The notes beneath the pieces are model-generated. The model saw only the letters and a list, made by a program, of their open reading frames with translations, was not told where the DNA came from and did no database searches. 64,000 nucleotides of DNA, from assembly GCF_003545805.1 (NCBI RefSeq), contig NZ_NMQR01000022.1, positions 1-64,000 on the forward strand. Direction: 5' to 3'. How positions within the stretch are numbered: position 1 is the stretch's first letter; each line of letters begins with the position of its first letter. Source of the DNA: Photorhabdus sp. CRCIA-P01. GTDB taxonomy: Bacteria; Pseudomonadota; Gammaproteobacteria; Enterobacterales; Enterobacteriaceae. Below, piece after piece: positions 56,863 through 64,000 of this stretch. Both the position numbers and the translations under genes were made by a program.

Positions 56863-57819
56863 ATGTCAAAACAATGGATAAGAGAATGCCACCTTATCGT
56901 TGTAGACAAAGATGGCGAAAAAGTAAATTTATCAGACTTGAAAATCATATTTAACATTAGCAGAACGGAATCTTCCAATCCTGCTACCGGTATTTTTACC
57001 CTATATAACCTTAATAACGAAACCAGTAATAAATTACGCCGGAATGAGTTTAACAAGATTAAATTTGTAGCCGGTTATAAAGAGAACTCAGGCCAAATAT
57101 TCTCAGGCCAAATTCAGTACACGTATGTAAAGAGAGACAACCCAACTGATACTTGTGTTGTGATCCATGCAGCGGACGGGGATGAAGCACACAATTACGC
57201 GACAGTGAATACCACCATTGCGGCTGGGTATTCGCAAGCAGATTTAGATCATTTGTTAATGCGTGATATTACCAAATATGGCATTACGGCAGGTCTACGC
57301 CCTGAATTCAGCAAATCAGCCTCACCCAGAGGGAAAGTGCTTTTTGGCATGCATCGCAATGAAGTTTCTAATCTGGCAAAACAATGTGATGCTAATTGGC
57401 GCTATGAAGATAACCAATTACATATTGTACCCAAAAATAAATACTTAACTGAAGCGATTGTCCTTACTTCAAAAACAGGTCTTATTGGCATGCCTGAACA
57501 AACTATTGGTTCAGGCATTAACGTTACATGCTTAATTAATCCGAATATCCGCCCCGGTACATTAATCAGGCTGGATAACCGCTCAATCAAACCGGTTGAT
57601 CCGGCGACTAAACAAGCCGCTTGGTCTGGCGATCATAAGGATGCAAAAGCACAACCGGCAATGTTGGACGCTGACGGTGATTACATTGTCTTCAATGTAG
57701 AGTACTCCGGCGACACCCGTGAAACAGAGTGGTACATGACAATAATGTGTATCGCTAAGAGTGATCATACTTTGCTGAATCAAGCAACTCACAATCAGGA
57801 TAAGGCAGAGAGCGAATGA
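56863..57819 (+). CDS. baseplate hub protein
   Basis: 318 residues. NISRTESSNPATGIFTLYNLNNET and FVAGYKENSGQIFSGQIQYTY are blocks shared by phage hub proteins of the gp27/gpD class in this tail type. CVVIHAADGDEAHNYATVNTTI continues the pattern. It forms the trimeric hub around the spike. The stop overlaps the spike gene ATG by 4 bp. Confidence 0.75.
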   Translation: MSKQWIRECHLIVVDKDGEKVNLSDLKIIFNISRTESSNPATGIFTLYNLNNETSNKLRRNEFNKIKFVAGYKENSGQIFSGQIQYTYVKRDNPTDTCVVIHAADGDEAHNYATVNTTIAAGYSQADLDHLLMRDITKYGITAGLRPEFSKSASPRGKVLFGMHRNEVSNLAKQCDANWRYEDNQLHIVPKNKYLTEAIVLTSKTGLIGMPEQTIGSGINVTCLINPNIRPGTLIRLDNRSIKPVDPATKQAAWSGDHKDAKAQPAMLDADGDYIVFNVEYSGDTRETEWYMTIMCIAKSDHTLLNQATHNQDKAESE

Positions 57820-58571
57820 TAAATACTGATGAACGACTAAATAGACCCGAAGCGGTCTTCTTTGCTATGCAAGAAGTCATTAGCGCCGGATTGTATGTCT
57901 CTTTGCCTTGCATTATTCAATCATTTGATGCTGATGCGATAACCGTTACAGCACAACCGGCCATCAGATGGAAAATCAGGAAAAAAGACGGGGAACTGGA
58001 ATCCGTATCCTTGCCGTTATTAGTGGATGTGCCGGTTATATTCCCAAGAGGCGGTGGAGTGACGCTAACCTTCCCGGTAAAAGCCGGTGATGAATGTCTG
58101 GTCGTGTTTGCTGATCGTTGCATTGATTATTGGTGGCAATCTGGCGGTGTACAAGAGCCGGTTGATCCCAGGCAGCATAACCTATCCGATGGATTTGCGA
58201 TTGTTGGCCCGCAATCTCAGCAGCAAAAAATAACTAATATCAGCACTAACACCGCGCAACTGAGAAGTGATGATGGCGCGGCGTATATCGAACTTGATCC
58301 CAACAGCCATAACGTCACGGTTATCACACCGACGAAACTTACCGCCACAGCCAATGGCAGTACTGAAATCACTTCACCTGACATCATCCTGAACGGCAAC
58401 GTCACCATTAACGGCAACTTATCGCAGGGCATGGGTGCGGGTGGTGGCACTGCAACCATGCAAGGCCCTGTCACGGTGAGTAATGATGTGACAGCAGCAG
58501 GGATTAGCCTTAAAAACCATGTACATAGCGGTGTGCAATCAGGTGGCGGTAAAACGGGGAAACCTCAATGA
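57816..58571 (+). CDS. membrane-puncturing spike (Gp138-like, gpV-type)
   Basis: 251 residues. The N-terminal OB-like domain has GLYVSLPCIIQSFDADAITV-type sequence, then VPVIFPRGGGVTLTFPVKAGDEC. The C-terminal part is a beta-helix with VTVITPTKLTATANGSTEIT, IILNGNVTINGNLSQGMGAGG and a final HVHSGVQSGGGKTG. This is the typical plan of the central spike that pierces the outer membrane. Overlaps neighbours on both sides by 4 bp. Confidence 0.85.
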   Translation: MINTDERLNRPEAVFFAMQEVISAGLYVSLPCIIQSFDADAITVTAQPAIRWKIRKKDGELESVSLPLLVDVPVIFPRGGGVTLTFPVKAGDECLVVFADRCIDYWWQSGGVQEPVDPRQHNLSDGFAIVGPQSQQQKITNISTNTAQLRSDDGAAYIELDPNSHNVTVITPTKLTATANGSTEITSPDIILNGNVTINGNLSQGMGAGGGTATMQGPVTVSNDVTAAGISLKNHVHSGVQSGGGKTGKPQ

Positions 58572-58915
58572 GATACAGAAGAGAAATTGACAACGACTAT
58601 GTATTTGGTCGTGGAGAGGCGGGTTTTCTTATCAATACACCGGAAGCGGTCGCACAAGCGGTGAAAACTCGCCTGATGCTGCGTAATGGCGAATGGTTTC
58701 TTGATAACCGGGAAGGGACCGATTACGACAACGTGTTGGGTAAAGGCACATCGGGTTTTTATGACCTGATTATTAGACAGCGAATACTGCAAACGCCGGG
58801 TGTAGAGAACATTACCCACTACCGTAGTGAAAGAAACCCTGAAACAAGAAAGATCACCATTACCGTCACGATTGACACGATTTATGGACAGACAGGAGTA
58901 ACTGCTGATGTATGA
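58568..58915 (+). CDS. baseplate wedge / sheath initiator (gp25-like)
   Basis: 115 residues. FLINTPEAVAQAVKTRLMLRNGEW then FLDNREGTDYDNVLGKGT and RILQTPGVENITHY correspond to the gp25/GPW-type sheath initiator. It overlaps the baseplate J gene by 8 bp. Confidence 0.8.
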   Translation: MRYRREIDNDYVFGRGEAGFLINTPEAVAQAVKTRLMLRNGEWFLDNREGTDYDNVLGKGTSGFYDLIIRQRILQTPGVENITHYRSERNPETRKITITVTIDTIYGQTGVTADV

Positions 58916-60101
58916 AAGTATTATCAACACAATGTTACCTGCTATTGATAAAAATGGGATCAATGCGCCTGATTATCAAACCATCTTGAATAGCTGGAAG
59001 ACGATATTCAGGGATATTTATGGGGACGATATTTACATTGAATCTGACAGTAAAGACGGTGTTTTTTTATCGTTGATAGCATACGTTATTCACGGCTGTA
59101 ATAACGCAACCATTGCCTCCTATAACTCATTTAGCCCGACAAGCGCGGTGGGTGAAGGGCTTTCCCGTAATGTCAAAATCAACGGCATTACCCGAAAAAG
59201 CTCCAGCAACTCAACGGTGGATATTTTAATTACTGGTCGGGCAGGCACAGTTATTCGCAACGCTTCTGTTCGGGATGATGCGGGAAACACCTGGTCACTA
59301 CCGGATGAAGTCATTATAGACACACATGGGCAGGCTATTGTAACGGCGGTATGTCAAAAATCGGGCGCGATTGGCGCGCTGCCTCACACAGTTAATCAGA
59401 TTGCTACGCCGACACTGGGCTGGCAAACAGCGACGAACCCGGTTGCGGCTACACTTGGTCGGGGAATTGAAACCGACATAGAACTGCGAATACGGCAAGC
59501 GGTTTCAGTTGCGCTGCCTTCGAGAGCCATTATGGATGGACTGATGGGGGCGATTGCCAATCTGCATGGGGTTTCACGTTACCGGGGATATGACAACGAC
59601 TCGGACAAAACGGATGAGAATGGCATACCCGCTCATAGCATTGCACTTGTCATTGATGGTGGAGACTCAAAAGAGATCGCTCATACCGTCCTGATAAAGA
59701 AAACGCCGGGTATACCGACATTTGGCACGACTTCTGAAACGATTACCGATGATTATGGTAATAAAAAGACGATTAACTTCTATCGTCCTACACTGGTGTC
59801 AATTTACGTTGAAATACACATTAAACCCTTTATCGGATACACATCGGATATTGGCAATAATATTCGTAATGAAGTATCTAACTATATAAAGTCTCTTTAT
59901 ATTGGTGATGGAATATATGTTACTCGCTTATTTGTACCAGCAAACTTATGCAATAAAAACGGTGGGCAGACATATGAAGTATTATCTGTAATAGTGGGAA
60001 AATCAGCATCGACAACCGGAACGGCGAACATTGACATAGCTTTTAATGAAGCGCCGACGTGTTCACCTGAAAATATTAAAATAGTAACGGTGCTCGAATG
60101 A
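58908..60101 (+). CDS. baseplate J / gp47-like wedge protein
   Basis: 397 residues. SWKTIFRDIYGDDIYIESDSKDG, FSPTSAVGEGLSRNVKINGI and LRIRQAVSVALPSRAIMDGLMGA are hallmark blocks of Baseplate_J proteins, which build the wedge ring. Followed with 4-bp overlap by the DUF2612 gene. Confidence 0.9.
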   Translation: MYESIINTMLPAIDKNGINAPDYQTILNSWKTIFRDIYGDDIYIESDSKDGVFLSLIAYVIHGCNNATIASYNSFSPTSAVGEGLSRNVKINGITRKSSSNSTVDILITGRAGTVIRNASVRDDAGNTWSLPDEVIIDTHGQAIVTAVCQKSGAIGALPHTVNQIATPTLGWQTATNPVAATLGRGIETDIELRIRQAVSVALPSRAIMDGLMGAIANLHGVSRYRGYDNDSDKTDENGIPAHSIALVIDGGDSKEIAHTVLIKKTPGIPTFGTTSETITDDYGNKKTINFYRPTLVSIYVEIHIKPFIGYTSDIGNNIRNEVSNYIKSLYIGDGIYVTRLFVPANLCNKNGGQTYEVLSVIVGKSASTTGTANIDIAFNEAPTCSPENIKIVTVLE

Positions 60102-60670
60102 ACAAATATATGAAGCTGATTCCTGCATATCACATGGAAGGTAAAAAATATGTCAGGATGCTTGAAGCTGTGACTGATATTTTCAACCAGAATGCACTGA
60201 CAACAGACTTACTAATTAGCAGTTTTGATCTTGATAAAGCGGTGGGTAAACAGCTTGATATTATTGGAGCATGGATAGGAAGGAATCGAATGATTCAGAC
60301 TCCAATTGAATCCTATTACTTCTCCTTTGATATTACTGACTTGGGATTTGATAATGGCAGATGGAAAGGGCGGTTTGATAGCGATAAAAGTTATATCAAA
60401 CTGGATGACGATAATTACCGAATCGTCATTAAAGCTAAAATAGGCGCAAATAACTGGGATGGAACGGCTGAATCGTTTAATAACATCCTGAGTTTTATTC
60501 ATTCAAATAATGGCCTATCTGTATCTTTCGAAGACAACTTAGATATGTCATTTACCGTGACTGTTAAAGGTAAATCAATCAGTACTATTACTAAAGAAAT
60601 CATCCATCAGGGTTATCTCTCGCTTAAACCTATGGGGATAACGGTTAATTACCATATAGTGGAGGGTTAG
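60098..60670 (+). CDS. DUF2612 baseplate protein (gpI-like)
   Basis: 190 residues. LISSFDLDKAVGKQLDIIGAWIGRNR is the DUF2612 signature, with FDNGRWKGRFDSD typical in the middle. It connects the wedge to the tail fibre. The fibre gene begins 2 bp after its stop. Confidence 0.85.
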   Translation: MNKYMKLIPAYHMEGKKYVRMLEAVTDIFNQNALTTDLLISSFDLDKAVGKQLDIIGAWIGRNRMIQTPIESYYFSFDITDLGFDNGRWKGRFDSDKSYIKLDDDNYRIVIKAKIGANNWDGTAESFNNILSFIHSNNGLSVSFEDNLDMSFTVTVKGKSISTITKEIIHQGYLSLKPMGITVNYHIVEG

Positions 60671-60672
60671 AA

Positions 60673-61845
60673 ATGGCTAAAAATGACTTTAAAGCATTTG
60701 CCATTGGTGAAAACGCGAATACTTTATCGCAAGAAGAATATGAAAGTTCAGATTTTATTGGGGAGGGATTTAAATCAGGAATAGCGAGGAGTGAGCGATT
60801 AAATAAAGTTTGGCGGCAATCTTCGATTATTGCAGCGGTGATAGGGAAATACATTGCGGAAAAAACTGGTGAAGACGTTATGGATGATGGTGATCTGGAG
60901 AAACTTACCCGGCAGTTAGACCAGGCATTAAAACAGAAAATTACTACGGAAATACCTGATGCTTCACTGACTCAGAAAGGTATATCGCAACTCAACAGCG
61001 CGACAAACTCTGACAGAGAAGATCAGGCGGCGACTCCGAAAGCGGTTCACGATATTAGAAAAATCGCTGAGAGCAAACTGAGTGGTGTTTCTGACGCCTC
61101 ATTGACTCAGAAGGGGATTGTACAACTGAGTAGTGCAACAAATAGCACAAATGAAACCTTAGCGGCGACGCCAAAAGCAATTAAGGAAGCATACGATTTT
61201 GCAAATACGGCAAATGTGGCAGCTAAAAATGCTCATGATGAAGCTAATAGGGCTACAGATAATGCCAACAGCAGGTTGGCAAAAAACCAAAACGGCGCAG
61301 ATATCCCTGATAAAAGTGAGTTTATAAAAAACCTTGGTTTAGTGGAAACCGTCAAGTTGGCGCAAAGTGCCGTGCCGGGCAGCCGGAAGATTAATGGCAA
61401 AGCACTGACTGGAGATGTCAGTCTGAATGCCGGGGATGTGGGGAGCTACGCTAAATCAGAATCTGATAGTAAATATCAACCACGCGGAAACTACCAACCT
61501 GCGGGGAATTATGCAGTTAAGGGGGAGAGTTATACTAAAGAGGAATCTGATGGGCGGTATGATAAAAAACAAAAAACATTCAGGCGTATTGATAAAATAA
61601 ATGGGTATATAGAAACTGGTAGTGTGATCGATCTTGATGAAGATATTAGAGGGAAATATTTGTACGTAAAGTGGGAAAATACATCTGATTTTGTGATGGG
61701 AATAATTCCGACGGATAATATCTTTGTAAATTTTAGTGATAGATCTACTGTTTATGGTGTTTTATATACAACGAATGGTGGTAAAAAACTGCATGTTGAA
61801 CGTAATTCAAATGATCGAATTACTCAAATACATATATTTGAATAA
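60673..61845 (+). CDS. tail fibre protein
   Basis: 390 residues. The N-terminal attachment region starts AKNDFKAFAIGENANTLSQEEYE. Two copies of the phage tail-fibre repeat follow (DASLTQKGISQLNSATNS and DASLTQKGIVQLSSATNS, each followed by TPKAVHD/TPKAIKEAYD). Next come a coiled stretch, YxPxGNY collar-like repeats and a distal tip (FRRIDKINGYIETGSVIDL onward) that should bind the target-cell receptor. The distal ~90 residues are unlike fibre proteins I know and probably define host range. Confidence 0.88.
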   Translation: MAKNDFKAFAIGENANTLSQEEYESSDFIGEGFKSGIARSERLNKVWRQSSIIAAVIGKYIAEKTGEDVMDDGDLEKLTRQLDQALKQKITTEIPDASLTQKGISQLNSATNSDREDQAATPKAVHDIRKIAESKLSGVSDASLTQKGIVQLSSATNSTNETLAATPKAIKEAYDFANTANVAAKNAHDEANRATDNANSRLAKNQNGADIPDKSEFIKNLGLVETVKLAQSAVPGSRKINGKALTGDVSLNAGDVGSYAKSESDSKYQPRGNYQPAGNYAVKGESYTKEESDGRYDKKQKTFRRIDKINGYIETGSVIDLDEDIRGKYLYVKWENTSDFVMGIIPTDNIFVNFSDRSTVYGVLYTTNGGKKLHVERNSNDRITQIHIFE

Positions 61846-61898
61846 TTATATGCCATTAGTGATGTTTCACTATTCAAAAAAAATTCATTTTTGAGTAT

Positions 61899-61925
61899 AC
61901 GGACACCGTGGCGTGTCCGTTTTTT
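61899..61925 (+). terminator. terminator between fibre and fibre-assembly genes
   Basis: ACGGACAC-CGTGGC-GTGTCCGT then TTTTTT, a perfect stem. Confidence 0.85.
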
Positions 61926-61950
61926 GGGTTTTAAGCTTACAACGGAAGAA

Positions 61951-62535
61951 ATGGCACACCGCGCGTCGCAAACGAAACCCGGCTGGTTAACAATCTATCA
62001 CGCAGCCCCAGTTTCAAGAGAATTTCTTGGCGCGACACCGGAATATTTGATGGAAGGGGTCGGACTTCCGGCCAGCACCTATCCCGATGCGCCACAACTC
62101 CCCGAATCTCATGATAAGGCTATTTGCCGTAGTGAGGATGGTCTGGGCTGGGAAATCGTTACAGACTACCGCGGAAAAACAGCTTACAACATACAAACTC
62201 GCCTGCCACAAGGAATTACTGAACTGGGTGAATTACCGGAAACATTGACATTCAAACAACCTGCTACTCATTTTGATAGATGGGACGGCTCAAAGTGGGT
62301 GACTGATAAAGCGGCAATAAAGGACAGTGAGATTGAGCAGGCAGAGCTACTACGCGGTATACTGTGCACACAAGCTAATGAAACCATTACGTTGCTCCAA
62401 TATGCTATTGATGCTGAATTGGCTTCGGAAGAAGAACAAGCACTGTTACTTGAATGGAAAAAGTACTTAGTATTATTAAGCCCTGTAGATACTTCAATAG
62501 CTCCTGATATTAAATGGCCTGAGATGCCAGAATGA
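61951..62535 (+). CDS. tail fibre assembly protein
   Basis: About 194 residues from ATG 61951; the frame is open from a TTG at 61891, but that part is the terminator stem. Blocks are GWLTIYHAAPVSREFLGAT, EYLMEGVGLPASTYPDAPQLP, FDRWDGSKWVTDKAA, as in phage fibre-assembly chaperones. It helps the fibre trimerise. The start is uncertain, because relatives have a few more N-terminal residues and GGAAG lies rather close to this ATG. A perfect hairpin (GGGCTGC/GCAGCCC, 62545-62564) follows. Confidence 0.8.
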   Translation: MAHRASQTKPGWLTIYHAAPVSREFLGATPEYLMEGVGLPASTYPDAPQLPESHDKAICRSEDGLGWEIVTDYRGKTAYNIQTRLPQGITELGELPETLTFKQPATHFDRWDGSKWVTDKAAIKDSEIEQAELLRGILCTQANETITLLQYAIDAELASEEEQALLLEWKKYLVLLSPVDTSIAPDIKWPEMPE

Positions 62536-62894
62536 CAACAATAAGGGCTGCTTATACGCAGCCCAATGACAATCGTAAAGCATTCTATTTCGTTTGTCTT
62601 CGATATTGCTCTTTCCTATTATGCTGTTATTTTGCAATTTACTGAGATAGCACTTTTTAATTTTACAAACTCAGTATTCTACCAATTGGTTGTAGGTTAC
62701 ACCACCTGAGCTTGTATTCTCTGGATGGACAGCCGAAGGAGTATCTAACATTTTCATATTGAGAATGAGCTTTTTCTATATTGCTCCAAATTAGCAAAGA
62801 GCCAATAGAATGCTTTTGCAATTTATTTGATGTATCCATTCATTTTTCTGTGCTTGGTAGATTCACATAGCTAGTCATCAGTGTTTTCGATACC
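62536..62894. other. intergenic region after the tail locus
   Basis: Apart from the hairpin at 62545-62564, no gene is visible. The sequence around 62690-62760 has short protein-like frames without starts, possibly gene debris. Confidence 0.4.
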
Positions 62895-63296
62895 CTACAT
62901 ATAGCAAGAAATCTGTTCTGATTTAAAAAATACTTTGTATTCATAATTTGCTCTAATACAAGCAGGGGAATGAGACTCCATTAAATGGATAACAATTAGC
63001 TTCTTTTCTTTCTTATCCTCTAAGGCTTTTTTCACAATCGGTATTATATTTGTATCTGGCATATCTCTGTTAAGACCAGAACTCGATTCACCTTTCTTAA
63101 TAAAGAATGGTGAATCAGCCCTTGCTCCCATACTGATAACTAGAGGAGCAAACAACCCAATGGAACCTTGACTTGATATCCAGTAGGTATAAAAGCCAGC
63201 TTTTTTTGCTAGTATAACAATATTGTTGCTTAAAACTTCTTTACCATCTTTGACTATTGCTAGTGATATAGGGAGCAGTGTGACAATAAAATTCAA
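62840..63296 (-). pseudogene. phosphoethanolamine transferase-like gene fragment
   Basis: On the minus strand, ILAKKAGFYTYWISSQGSIG and KKEKKLIVIHLMESHSPAC match the middle of EptA/OpgE-type sulphatase-fold transferases (KTYWISNQ and LHLMGSH patterns). The frame lacks the N-terminal membrane half and the nucleophilic Thr region. It meets a TAG after ISCYM (62895), beyond which GIENTD still resembles the family before another stop. Such enzymes decorate lipid A or glycans. This copy is broken. Confidence 0.65.
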
Positions 63297-63425
63297 TTTG
63301 TTGGTAGTGTATCAGTAATGATATAAAATTCTGGTTAATATTTTTTTTGCAAATTTAGCCACTTGTCTAAGGATTGCTCCATATGGTAGCCTGCTATTAA
63401 ATAGAGTTAAATCATAGAGTGTATT

Positions 63426-64000
63426 ATGAAAACGTTTGTTATTAATCTGAAGAAAGATGTGGAACGAAAGAAATTGATACAAGAACAGCTACAAAAAATA
63501 AATCTTGATGCTGAATTTGTAACCGCAGTGTATGGAAAAGAGCTGAGCAAGGAACAACTCTGGAAGTATTGTCCTAACTTTAATGATATGACACTCACAC
63601 TAGGTGAAGTTGGGTGTTCACTGAGCCATTTAAGTACATACAAAAAAATCATAGACAATAGAATCCCCCTATCTCTCATCTTAGAAGATGACGTGAGTTT
63701 CAACGAAAATCTAACCGCAGTATTATCATCTCTAGAAAACCATCCTATGGCTTTAAGTCCAACCCCCTATGTTTTTTTGCTAAATACGACTAATGAGTAT
63801 TTCGATTCATTCAAAAAGCCTCTCACTGATAATTATAATATTGTTAATGTAATCGATGCAGCAGGCACTTATGGGTATGTATTGAATTTAGCCGCAGCAA
63901 AAAAATTATATCAATACTTGCTGCCTGTAAGATTTGTTGCTGATGAATGGAAAATGTTCAGAGAACAAGGTGTTATCAAACTAAAAGGTGTTATTCCCCC
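63426..64000 (+). CDS. family 25 glycosyltransferase, partial (runs off window)
   Basis: 191 codons are visible from ATG 63426 and the frame is open at the window edge. MKTFVINLKKDVERKKLIQE is the GT25 N-terminus. GEVGCSLSHLSTYKKII and the acidic LILEDDVSF follow, then AGTYGYVLNLAAAKKL. GT25 enzymes add galactose or related sugars to lipo-oligosaccharide. It neighbours a broken lipid-modifying gene, which suggests a surface-polysaccharide locus begins here. Confidence 0.88.
   Translation, partial: MKTFVINLKKDVERKKLIQEQLQKINLDAEFVTAVYGKELSKEQLWKYCPNFNDMTLTLGEVGCSLSHLSTYKKIIDNRIPLSLILEDDVSFNENLTAVLSSLENHPMALSPTPYVFLLNTTNEYFDSFKKPLTDNYNIVNVIDAAGTYGYVLNLAAAKKLYQYLLPVRFVADEWKMFREQGVIKLKGVIP

Noticed and set aside
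50167..62535. complete prophage
   Set aside because: Only regulatory and tail genes are present; no head, packaging, replication, integration or recognised lysis gene within the window.

Overview
The window is chromosomal DNA of an enterobacterium, most likely Photorhabdus or a close Morganellaceae relative. Four things point that way: a low-GC backbone in Escherichia-like order (men operon, yfaZ, tyrP, yfaE-nrdB-nrdA, ubiG, gyrA, rcsC/rcsB/rcsD), many 127-bp ERIC repeats, a prephenate-decarboxylase-type gene cluster, and a headless phage-tail locus. The species call is inference from gene content; no database was searched.

Layout. 1-735 is AT-rich and nearly empty. 784-7903 is the complete menaquinone operon menF-menD-menH-menB-menC-menE. 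It is followed by a small HTH toxin-antitoxin-like pair (7957-8596), a clade-3 type catalase (minus), YfaZ, and the tyrosine permease TyrP (minus) with two tandem TyrR-type boxes upstream.

12.5-22.5 kb is a two-partner-secretion / contact-dependent-inhibition (CDI) island. It holds a ruined transporter gene (TpsB remnants), a 1774-residue CdiA-like TpsA with a nuclease-type C-terminus, and its immunity gene. Downstream lie a decayed orphan immunity gene, a HEPN-type Abi protein, a structured intergenic segment, a 7-bp tandem repeat, and a second toxin C-terminus with its own immunity gene. Each toxin/immunity junction, including the leftover one, has the same one-base TAATG overlap.

22.5-27.1 kb is a toxin-antitoxin cluster. 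It contains a DUF1778/GNAT pair, a lone Gfo/Idh/MocA oxidoreductase behind a gene remnant, a high-GC FitAB/VapBC-type pair, and an unrecognised protein coupled to a YafO-like toxin gene split by an in-frame TAG. A perfect 13-bp inverted repeat overlaps the promoter of that last pair. 27.1-41.2 kb is core genome: class Ia ribonucleotide reductase with its ferredoxin, ubiG, gyrA and the Rcs phosphorelay.

Two further accessory blocks follow tRNA genes. Past tRNA-Ser(UGA) are a LysE exporter and a seven-gene minus-strand cluster: ornithine-cyclodeaminase-like, AhpD-like, BacA-like prephenate decarboxylase, class IV aminotransferase, PaaK-like adenylating enzyme, DUF2000 and Dabb proteins. This looks like a prephenate-derived amino-acid (dihydrophenylalanine-like) pathway with extra tailoring steps. 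Past tRNA-Thr(UGU) lies a phage-tail locus (50.2-62.5 kb). It has a Q-type antiterminator, two terminators, then sheath, tube, a frameshifted chaperone, a short tape measure, baseplate, spike, fibre and fibre-assembly genes, with no head, terminase or integrase genes. It is a candidate tailocin. The window ends with a broken phosphoethanolamine-transferase-like gene and the start of a family 25 glycosyltransferase gene.
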